25,302 nt of DNA from positions 1-25,302 of the IMG/VR virus record IMGVR_UViG_3300035156_000296; one strand, 5' to 3'. The notes below the pieces were generated by a model. The model was not told the DNA's origin. It made no database searches and saw only the letters and a program-made list of their open reading frames with translations. This document shows positions 14,599 to 22,100 of the stretch, one piece after another (the stretch's first letter is position 1; each line of letters opens with the position of its first letter). This DNA is from a virus. The position numbers and the translations under genes are program-made.

Positions 14599-15285
14599 GT
14601 GCCTGACGCTGATGCTGCTGTAACCTCGGGAGTCGAACCCCGGGGCTACAGGCGAGGGGCGCTCACCACGGACGGCTGGGACCAGTACGTCGTCCCAACC
14701 AAGGACCGGATCACGACGTTTCAGGGACGATGCGCTCCGTTCATCGTCCCTGGGCGTGCAGCCGTGCAGCAGCGCTTGCTCGGCATCAACAACGCGGCTG
14801 GCTCGGGGATCCTGGTGTTCGTCCAGAAGATCCGAGTGGACGTGTTGATCCTGGGTGGCGCGTTGGCCGTTGGCGTGCTCCCGCCTGTGATCCGCCTGGT
14901 CCGGTACGCCGGTCTTCCCACGGGCGGGGTGGCGCAGGCCAAGGTCGGTCTCGACACGACCCAAACATCGAGCGCGTCGGTGACGGTCACGGGCGACGCC
15001 AACGCAGACAACGCGGCGGCGGCCACTGCGTTAGCTTTCACGTCCACCGGTTTTGTGAGCCAGGTTTGGGCGCCTCGTCTGGTCCAGGCCACTGCGACAG
15101 CGGCCAACTCGGCGGTCTACGAGCCGGTCGACACTGTCGACTTCCTTTCCGTGGATACCGAGCTCGTGCTGCAGCCCGGTCAGGGCTGCGGGATCCTACT
15201 GGATGCGGCGACCGTCACAACCGGCAACCCTGCCACCAACCGATGGACCACCGTTATCGACTGGGATGAAGCCACCCGGCCTTGA
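14599..15285 (+). CDS. Putative virion structural protein, 228 aa
   Basis: Beta-rich, with an Ala/Thr-rich centre (residues about 120-165) and a C-terminal jelly-roll-like pattern ending in TTVIDWDEATRP. Segments such as QRLLGINNAAGSGILVFVQKI occur in phage surface proteins, but I cannot name a family. The GTG at 14599 lies two bases after the previous stop and has no clear ribosome site; no better start exists before residue 40. It uses more T-ending codons than the capsid genes. Confidence 0.6.
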   Translation: MPDADAAVTSGVEPRGYRRGALTTDGWDQYVVPTKDRITTFQGRCAPFIVPGRAAVQQRLLGINNAAGSGILVFVQKIRVDVLILGGALAVGVLPPVIRLVRYAGLPTGGVAQAKVGLDTTQTSSASVTVTGDANADNAAAATALAFTSTGFVSQVWAPRLVQATATAANSAVYEPVDTVDFLSVDTELVLQPGQGCGILLDAATVTTGNPATNRWTTVIDWDEATRP

Positions 15286-15304
15286 CCCGTAAGGGGGGCT
15301 AGCC

Positions 15305-18043
15305 GTGCCGCTCATCCCGCTTTTGAAGCCGGCGTTCGTCAAGATTGAGACGTTGGTTAACAACTTCGACGTCAGCGTGGCTCCGCCGGCTGGCGGGTTC
15401 GTCTACGGCTCGCCGGGCGTGTCGCAGGTCAACGGCCGGCTGCGCGCCACCGAGGACACCGTCCAGACCACCGCCGGCTGGGTCAGCGGCGGTGGCTACA
15501 CTCTCGTCGAGTCGTCGGTCACCCTGCAGCTCTGGCGGCCGGTCAACGGTGGCACCACCGAGCTGTCGCTCGGGCGGTACGCGGACGGCGGCCAACGTTT
15601 GATCGTCGAGCTGTTCGCGAACGGCGAGCTGCGCAGCAGCGTGCAGGCCAACTACGGCGGTACGTACACCACGGTTGCCGCGATCCCGTCTGGCGTCTAC
15701 GTGAGGCTGTCCTGTACAGCCGGCGTCGCTCGAGCCGAGTACTCGGCGGACGGCGCGACCTGGACGACGGTCCAGACCTACGCCGCCCCGGCGTGGATGC
15801 TGGCGGACAGCTGCGAGCTCAACTTTCAGATCGCGACGTACGCCGCTGATTGGGTCTCACCGGCTTACTCCGAGTTTGACAACCTCAACGTACTGCCAGC
15901 TCCGGTTGTAACGCAGAGCGGCGCAGCGCTCCTGGAGTCCGGGTCGAGCCTGGGCGCGGCAGCGGTTCGGGCGCAGCCGGGCGCAGCAGTCCTGCAGGCG
16001 GCGTCGGCCCTGTCGGCGGCCGGGGTCCGCGGGCAGCCCGGCGCGTCGGTCCTCCAGTCCGCGACGGGCCTGGTGGCGGCCGGCGTCGTCGTCGCTGACG
16101 TCGACGGCTCCGCCCTTCTTCAGTCCGCGACTGCACTGTCTGCCGCTGGTGTCCGGACCCAGCCGGCCGGCGCGACCCTGCAGACGGCCACTGCGACCAC
16201 TGCCGCCGGAGTCGAGATCCTGGTCGGGGCGGCTGCCCTGGCCAGCTCGTCGACGTTGACGTCTGCCGGGGTCGAGGTCTTGGTGGCGGCCGGCCTCCTG
16301 GCCTCGGCCACCGCGATCACTGCGACTGGGGTGCGCGGCCAGGCGGGTGCGGCAGCTCTCGCGTCGGCGACCGCGCTCTCCGGAGCGGCGACGCGCGTCC
16401 ACCCGGTGGGTGCGGTCCTCCAGACCGACTCGGATCTGAGCGCCGACTCGGACACCACGGCCTCGGCGGCGGCCAGCCTGAGCAGCGCGACCGGCCTGAG
16501 CGCGCTCGGTCTGCGAGGCGCGACGGCGACCGCGGTCCTGGCATCCGCTACGGCGACCCTGGCCGCGGGGGCCCGCACTCACTCCGCGGCAGCGAGCCTG
16601 GCCAGCGCGACGGTGGTGTCGGCGGCCGGCGTCCGGACCCAGCCGGCGGGCTCGACCCTGGCGAGCTCCACCACGACCTCGGCTGGGGCGGTCCGCTCCC
16701 GCCCCGGGGCAGCCGGGCTGGCCAGCTCCACGGAGTTGAACGTCGAAGCGCTGCGCGGGGTGCTCGCCGTAGCTCTGCTCGAGTCCGACTCCGGCGTCAG
16801 CGCGGCCGGCGACGTGAGCGTCCCCACCCAGGGCGGGAACGCAGTCCTGACCTCCGCGACGGCGGTCATCGCCGCAGTCGTCCGGACGACCTCCGGTGCG
16901 GCGGCCCTGGTCTCGGCTTCCGTGCTCACCGGGTCGGCCGTCCGCACGACCCCCGGCTCCGCCCAGCTGAGCTCGGCTACCGCGATCGTCTCCGCGGCTG
17001 TCGTCACTCGGCACGGGGCGGTGGCGCTGGTCTCCATCACTGCGATGTCAGTCGCGGCACTGACGACCCGACTCGGGTCAGCCGCCTTGACTTCCGCTAC
17101 GAGTGTCTCGGCGGTCGGTCTTCGGGTTGTGCTCGGGTCCGTTGCGCTGGTCAGCTCCACCGACGTCCTGGTGGCGGGAGTGCGTGTCGCAGTGGTCTCG
17201 TCAACCCTGACCAGCTCCACGGCGACTTTCGCCGGTGGGCTCGTGAGTGGCGCCAGTGGGGTGGTCCTGCAGTCGGGCACTGCGCTCGTCGCTGCCGGGC
17301 TTCGGGCCACGGCCGGCGCAGCGGTTCTCGTAGCCGCGTCGAGCCTCTTTGTGAGTTCGCAGGGCCAGAGTGCGGGCGCGGCTGCCCTCGAGTCCTCCAC
17401 GACTCTTTCGTCGGCCTTCCCGGCGGTCACCGGGTACTCCGGAGCCCTGCTGGTCTCGGCCAGTGTGGCCCTCGTCGCTGTCGTGGCCACTCGGAGCGGC
17501 GCAGCGGTGCTCGTGATCGCCACCCAGACAGCCCCCGGGGCGGTCCGGGCGACCGCGGGAGCTTCGGCTCTGACGTCCGCGTCGGCTCTGGTCGCAGCCG
17601 GCGTCCGGGTGGTGCTGGCCGCTGCCGTCCTCCAGGCGGCCACGGCGACGACGTCCGCGGGGGTCCGGACCCGGCCCGGCTCCGCAGCGCTGGCCTCGAG
17701 CTCCGCGCTGGCGGTGGCGGCGCTCGTGACTCGGGTCTTCCAGGCCGCACTGGTGAGCTCCACCGAGACCACTGCCGGACCGAAGTCGACGGCAGTCGGG
17801 TCGGCCGGTCTGGAGTCGAGCACCGGGGCGTCCGTCGCCGGCCGGGTCATCCTCCCCTACTTGCTTCTCACGCTCCAGACCGGGCAGGTCGAGCTGGCCT
17901 GGGTGGCCGGCGCAGTAGCCCTCGGCTGGCGCTTCGGGACGCCCGAGTTCGGCTGGTCGACCTCTGACCCGACGCTCGGCTGGGCCACCTCACCCCCGGA
18001 GCTAGGGTACACTGTGGGGCAACCGACCTTCCAGGAGCAGTAG
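15305..18043 (+). CDS. Large repeat fibre: lectin-like head plus about 32 x 20-residue repeats, 912 aa
   Basis: Residues 1-200 are beta-rich and look like a concanavalin/LamG-type domain (NGRLRATED..., YVRLSCTAGVARAEYSADGATW, ending EFDNLNVLP). Residues about 204-848 are about 32 tandem units near 20 residues long, consensus G-A-A-x-L-x-S-A-T-x-L-S-A-A-G-V-R-x-x-P. Each unit gives two short strands with small residues, and Arg is nearly the only charge. This suggests a beta-solenoid or extended trimeric shaft. Residues about 862-912 hold a different short repeat (LGW/FGW/LGY every 9-10 residues with Pro). The DNA copies are diverged, so the array is old. Strong GGGGGG-type sequence precedes the GTG. 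The role is a long adhesin or fibre, inferred from context. Confidence 0.78.
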   Translation: MPLIPLLKPAFVKIETLVNNFDVSVAPPAGGFVYGSPGVSQVNGRLRATEDTVQTTAGWVSGGGYTLVESSVTLQLWRPVNGGTTELSLGRYADGGQRLIVELFANGELRSSVQANYGGTYTTVAAIPSGVYVRLSCTAGVARAEYSADGATWTTVQTYAAPAWMLADSCELNFQIATYAADWVSPAYSEFDNLNVLPAPVVTQSGAALLESGSSLGAAAVRAQPGAAVLQAASALSAAGVRGQPGASVLQSATGLVAAGVVVADVDGSALLQSATALSAAGVRTQPAGATLQTATATTAAGVEILVGAAALASSSTLTSAGVEVLVAAGLLASATAITATGVRGQAGAAALASATALSGAATRVHPVGAVLQTDSDLSADSDTTASAAASLSSATGLSALGLRGATATAVLASATATLAAGARTHSAAASLASATVVSAAGVRTQPAGSTLASSTTTSAGAVRSRPGAAGLASSTELNVEALRGVLAVALLESDSGVSAAGDVSVPTQGGNAVLTSATAVIAAVVRTTSGAAALVSASVLTGSAVRTTPGSAQLSSATAIVSAAVVTRHGAVALVSITAMSVAALTTRLGSAALTSATSVSAVGLRVVLGSVALVSSTDVLVAGVRVAVVSSTLTSSTATFAGGLVSGASGVVLQSGTALVAAGLRATAGAAVLVAASSLFVSSQGQSAGAAALESSTTLSSAFPAVTGYSGALLVSASVALVAVVATRSGAAVLVIATQTAPGAVRATAGASALTSASALVAAGVRVVLAAAVLQAATATTSAGVRTRPGSAALASSSALAVAALVTRVFQAALVSSTETTAGPKSTAVGSAGLESSTGASVAGRVILPYLLLTLQTGQVELAWVAGAVALGWRFGTPEFGWSTSDPTLGWATSPPELGYTVGQPTFQEQ
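18001..18020 (+). promoter_or_regulatory. Possible forward promoter -10 region (TACACT)
   Basis: GCTAGGGTA-C-ACTG-T-GGGG here nearly repeats the sequence at 5104-5122 that contains the endolysin -10. TACACT (18008-18013) would be the -10; a matching -35 is not clear (GGCCACC lies about 20 bp upstream). It overlaps the end of the long fibre gene and precedes the gene at 18045. Confidence 0.35.
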
Positions 18044-18044
18044 A

Positions 18045-18359
18045 GTGGCCGCACCCAAGCTCCACGCGATCAGCAGGCAGTTCGTCCGGGTGCCGATCGA
18101 GGCGTTCGGGTCTGAGGCCTCGCTGCTGCGTACGCTGCCGGTCCGGTTCGCCTTCATGACCGACGCGGTCGAGCAGCCGGACGACACCGACTGGGTGCTC
18201 GGGTCCTGGGAGCCGACCGGTAGCCCGGCTCAGGCGAGGTGCCTGGTCGGGCCGGGCGGGACCGTTGAACTGCCGCCCGGCACCTGGTACGTGTGGGTCT
18301 GGGTAGACGGTGCTCTCGAGGCGCCGCGGGAGCCGAGCGGGAAGGTTGTGATCGTGTGA
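18045..18359 (+). CDS. Putative virion protein with Ig-like fold, 104 aa
   Basis: A short beta-sandwich-like protein (PVRFAFMTD..., GSWEPT...ARCLVGPGGTVELPPGTWYVWVWVDG...GKVVIV). This pattern is common among small structural proteins in actinophage tail or neck regions. The GTG at 18045 has AGGAG about 9 nt upstream. The next start overlaps its stop. Confidence 0.62.
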   Translation: MAAPKLHAISRQFVRVPIEAFGSEASLLRTLPVRFAFMTDAVEQPDDTDWVLGSWEPTGSPAQARCLVGPGGTVELPPGTWYVWVWVDGALEAPREPSGKVVIV

Positions 18360-18448
18360 GCGTCATCGAGTTCGTGGCAGGTGCGATCTGTGGCCTGGTG
18401 GTCATGTTGTTCCTGCTGGTACTGCTGTCGTTCGTGTTCGGCCTCTGA
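18356..18448 (+). CDS. 30-residue single-span membrane peptide
   Basis: GTG start overlapping the previous stop (GTGA); stop overlapping the next ATG (TGATG). A single hydrophobic span with Val/Leu/Phe (GLVVMLFLLVLLSFVFG) fills nearly the whole peptide, and only one acidic residue is present. Third of its kind in the window, with the same junction style. Function unknown. Confidence 0.55.
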   Translation: MSVIEFVAGAICGLVVMLFLLVLLSFVFGL

Positions 18449-18759
18449 TGGCCGCCCTCACCGTGGTCGACCTGGCGTACCTGCACGCCCAGCTCGGGAC
18501 AGACGCCGACGAGGACGACCTGCAGGAGCGCTACGACCGGCTCGGCACCACGGCCGGCGTTGTGCGCGAGGTCCTGCAGCAGCGGCTGGCGGACCTGCTG
18601 GTCACCCCGGCTCAGTTCGCGGTCCCCGGTGAGTACACCCAGGGGACAGGTGAGAACATCAAGGCGCTGCAGGCGCAGCTGGCAGAGCTGGGCGGGGTCG
18701 ACGGGACGGCCAGCCTGGAGGTGCGGGTCCTGCCCCCGCCCCCTCGCCGCCTGCGGTGA
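18448..18759 (+). CDS. Putative head-tail region protein, 103 aa
   Basis: Helical, with DLQERYDRLGTTAGVVREVLQQRLADLL, then PAQFAVPGEYTQGTGENIKALQAQLAEL and a Pro/Arg tail. Similar small helical proteins precede head-tail connector genes in actinophages, but I cannot assign a family. It ends two bases before the stop of the convergent reverse gene; no terminator hairpin is visible between them. Confidence 0.6.
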   Translation: MAALTVVDLAYLHAQLGTDADEDDLQERYDRLGTTAGVVREVLQQRLADLLVTPAQFAVPGEYTQGTGENIKALQAQLAELGGVDGTASLEVRVLPPPPRRLR

Positions 18760-18761
18760 CC

Positions 18762-19103
18762 TCAGTTCGCGAGACCGTCGATCGCGTAGGGCAAGACTCC
18801 GGCGGTGAGCTCGCGGTCGGCGTCGTAGAGGTAGCCGTGCTTGGTCGCGAAGACCAGCTTCGGGGTCGCACCGAACTGCTTGCGGTTCCAACCCCAGGCG
18901 GCGGTGATGTATTCGGCCTGCTGGATCTGCTCCAGCAGGTTCGTCGCCTCGGCGCGCGGGCGGCGCACCGTGACCGACACCGACCGGTAGGCGAAGTCGT
19001 AGCCGGCATCGGGTGTGTCGGTGATCTCCACCTCGACCTCCAGGCCGGCGCGCTCCGCGCGGGCGATGAGGGTGTCGATCTTGCGGCTACCGGTGGTGGG
19101 CAT
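18762..19103 (-). CDS. Hypothetical reverse-strand protein, 113 aa
   Basis: Not recognised. Alpha/beta composition: an N-terminal helix (SRKIDTLIARAERAG), alternating strands (LEVEVEITDT, RSVSVTVRRP), a helix (ATNLLEQIQQAEY) and a C-terminal region with FATKHGYLYD. It has no membrane segment. The ATG at 19103 lies 6 nt after the -10, so the mRNA is probably leaderless. It is a lone reverse gene inside the forward structural block, next to and divergent from the MuF gene, with its own promoter: the mark of a moron-type accessory gene. Confidence 0.7.
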   Translation of the reverse strand: MPTTGSRKIDTLIARAERAGLEVEVEITDTPDAGYDFAYRSVSVTVRRPRAEATNLLEQIQQAEYITAAWGWNRKQFGATPKLVFATKHGYLYDADRELTAGVLPYAIDGLAN

Positions 19104-19109
19104 GGCCCC

Positions 19110-19138
19110 ATTCTATCACGCCTTTGCCTTCGTGGCAA
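19110..19138 (-). promoter_or_regulatory. Promoter/operator copy 4, leaderless
   Basis: On the reverse strand: -35 TTGCCA (19133-19138), 17-bp spacer, -10 TAGAAT (19110-19115), the best -10 of the set, then 6 nt to the ATG at 19103. Site TTGCCAC-GAA-GGCAA at 19124-19138. It ends 9 bases before the MuF start, so a bound protein could affect both directions. Confidence 0.78.
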
Positions 19139-19147
19139 GGTCGCCCG

Positions 19148-22100
19148 GTGACCCGGCCGCTCGCGGTCGACGAGGTCAGCGAAGAGCTGATCAGCGTCTA
19201 CCGGCGCGCCTGGGATCGCGTCAACGCTGAACTCCAGTCGCTGCAGCTGGACCCGCTGTCGATGCGGCGCCGGTCCCGGCTCATCGAGATGCGCCGGTCG
19301 ATCGAGGCCGTCATGGAAGGCTTGGACGAGCAGGCGGCCAAGTGGGTCGCCACCCGACTGCCCGAGGTTTACGCGCTCGGGGCGCACAGCACCGGCGCGG
19401 CGGCCATCTCGGCTGAGGGCAGCGCTATCTGGACGGCGATCCAGCAGGAGGCTGTCGAGGAGCTCGCGCAGAATCTCTTCGGCAGCCTGCTCAAGGCGAC
19501 TTCCGGGGTGAACGACGCTACCAAGGACCTCATCAACCGGGTGGCCAAGGACGAGGCGCTGCAGAAGGCGATCGAGGGTCGGACCGCGAAGCAGGCCGGC
19601 CGGGAGATGGAGCGCCTGCTGCGCAAGCAGGGGCTCAGCGCGGTAACCTACGCGAACGGCGCGGAGCACGGCCTGGCCGAGTACGCCCAGATGGCGATTC
19701 GAACGACCACCGCGACGGCCTACAACAGGGCCGCCCTCTCGGACCCGGACGTGCTCTACTACGAGGTGTTCGACGGGCTTCAGTGCGGGATGCGCACCCA
19801 CGACGACCCATGGAAGGCTCACGGCTCGATCGTGACCCGGGAGCAGGCTGGGCTCTACCTGATCAGCCACCCGAACTGCCGGCGGGCGTTCGGCGCCCGC
19901 CCCGACATCGAGGACACCGAGCAGGCCAGGAAGGCGTCCGGCTCCACCACCCAGGAGCAGGACGACTTCCAGCTGGCCCGGGAGCGGGGTTACGACAAGG
20001 CCGCCCCGGACGAGCGCGCCTCGGCTGAGCCGGACGCGCCCCGGACGATCACCCGGCTCGAGGCCGACCCGGCAACGATCCAGCGCGAGCTGGACCTACT
20101 GGAGATGCGCCTAAAGGCCGCCCCCGGTGGCGGTGCTCGAGCCCGCATCAAGCGGCAGATCGAGGTCAAGCGCGCGGAGCTGGAGCGCGCGACGCGCGTC
20201 GATCCGCCCGATCTGCCCGTCCTCCCGGACCCGCGGATCGCCACCCTGGAGGGGGAGATCGAGCAGCTGCGGGTCAAGCTGAAGGCCGCTGCCGGTGGTC
20301 GGGCGCGAGCGAAGGTCAAGGCGGAGATCGCCGACCGGGAGCGCGAGCTCTCCGAGCTGCGGCGCGACACGAAGCCCGACCCCGAGCTGGACCCGCCCCG
20401 GCCGCCCCCGCCACCGGACCCGACCCCGCCCCCGGTCGAGGGGGTCGGCAAGGAGATCGGCGGCAAGCGGAGCTCGCTGTACACCGACGAGGAGCTGGCC
20501 AAGCAGCTCAAGGCGGAGCACAAGTTTTGGACCAACGACAAGCTCCGCAACGAGCTGCTGGGCCTCCGTCTGGCCGAGATCCCGGACGCGATCTCGATCC
20601 GAAAGGCGCACCCGGGCTGGACCACCAAGGTTGCGGAGCGCAACCGCGAGAAGCAGATCGCGGACCTGCGCGCCCGGCTGGGCTTCGACGGCGGGCCGCC
20701 CCCGGTCGTCAAGCCCGACCCGGACCCGGACCGCCGGGTGGAGCCGAAGCCGAAGCCCGAGCCGGACCCTCCCCCGCCCCCGCCGGAGACGGACAGCTCG
20801 ATCTACGCGTCGGCCACGATCGACACCCGCGTGAAGGCGTTCGCGGAGGCGAACGGTGCGTACCTGGAGCGGGTGCTGGGCGACTCACTCGTGCCCATCG
20901 TGCCCGCCGATACCAAGCAGGACCTGTACCGCGCGTTCGCCCGCGCCAAGCGGGACAACCTCGACCTCCTGGAGAAGTACCCGGCTCTCTACACTCCGGA
21001 CGGCCGGGCCAAGGAGATCGGGAGCCTGGCCGAGTACGCGGAGCACAAGAGGCAGCTTGCGCGCCTGGTGGCGGAGTCCAAGGCCGACATCAAGGCGAAC
21101 GGCGTCGGCAACTGGGGCTACGAGCTGCGGTACACCCGGCCGGAGAACGCCTACACCAACCCGAAGGGCATCGACGCCAAGATCCGGAAGGCGCTGCAGG
21201 ACCGGGTCAGCGACCCGGTCGGCGCGGACGGCATGGAGCGCATCTGGGGCACACCGGACGCTCACTCGCGGCAGCTGGACGCGAAGAAGATCGACGAGGC
21301 CATCAAGTGGTACGGCTCTATGATGTCGAAGAAGGCGGCTGCCACCTGGCAGCGGCACGACCCGGCCAACACGCCGCTGGCCTTCGAGCCCGGGAAGCTG
21401 CGGGGCACCGTGCAGCTCCGGGCTAAGCACCCCGTCCTGCCGATGAGGATGAAGTTTGGTTCGACGGCGGCGAGCAAGAAGCGCGCCTACTACCAGGGTC
21501 GGGTCGTCTACGGCGGCAACTCACCGACCCGAACGGTCGTCCACGAAATGGGCCACGGCTGGGAGAACACGCTGGGGGCGCCATCGTCCTGGTCTAGTCA
21601 GGGTCCGAGGTCCAAGCTCCAGGAGGACGCCAAGGCCTTCCTCCGGTACCGCCAGGGCAAGGAGAGCGCCTCGCAGATCTACCCGGGCCGCAAGGGGCTG
21701 GAGGACGAGATCGGCGTGAAGGACGACTTCCTCGAGCACTACATGGGCAAGTACTACCGGAACGACACCGAGCTGATCGCGATGGGCATGGAGCTCATGT
21801 ACGCCGAGCCCGCCCGGCTCCTGTTCGGCGACCCGGAGATGTTCCACTGGATCGCCGGCATCCTCCAGGGCGAGATCACGAACGGCGTCAGCTCCGGCGT
21901 CGTCCGCGAGGCGCGGCTGGCCCGGGCCGGTGGCGACGCAGCTGAGAGGGCGGCGAAGGCGGCGAAGGCAGCGGCCGAGAAGGCGGCGGCGGACGAGGCG
22001 ACGAGGCGCGCGGTGATCGCCAAGCGCGAGGCTCGGCTGGCAGCCGAGAAGGCTGCCCGCGAAGCCGCCGAAAGGGCCGCGAAAGAGGCGGCGGCGAAGG

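Noticed and set aside
14612-14645. Reverse strand carries GGTTCGACTCCC, like a tRNA T-arm
   Set aside because: No acceptor, D or anticodon arms can be built around it, the T-stem pairs for only three bases, and it lies inside the coding frame of the 228-residue gene. An attachment-site remnant cannot be excluded but is unsupported.
15857-17850. Reverse open frames opposite the repeat fibre
   Set aside because: They mirror the 60-base repeat of the forward gene and give Arg/Thr-rich strings with no start signal.
21341-21356. Palindrome GCTGCCA-CC-TGGCAGC
   Set aside because: It looks like the operator but has a 2-base centre and CTG instead of TTG ends, lies within the MuF coding region and has no promoter context.
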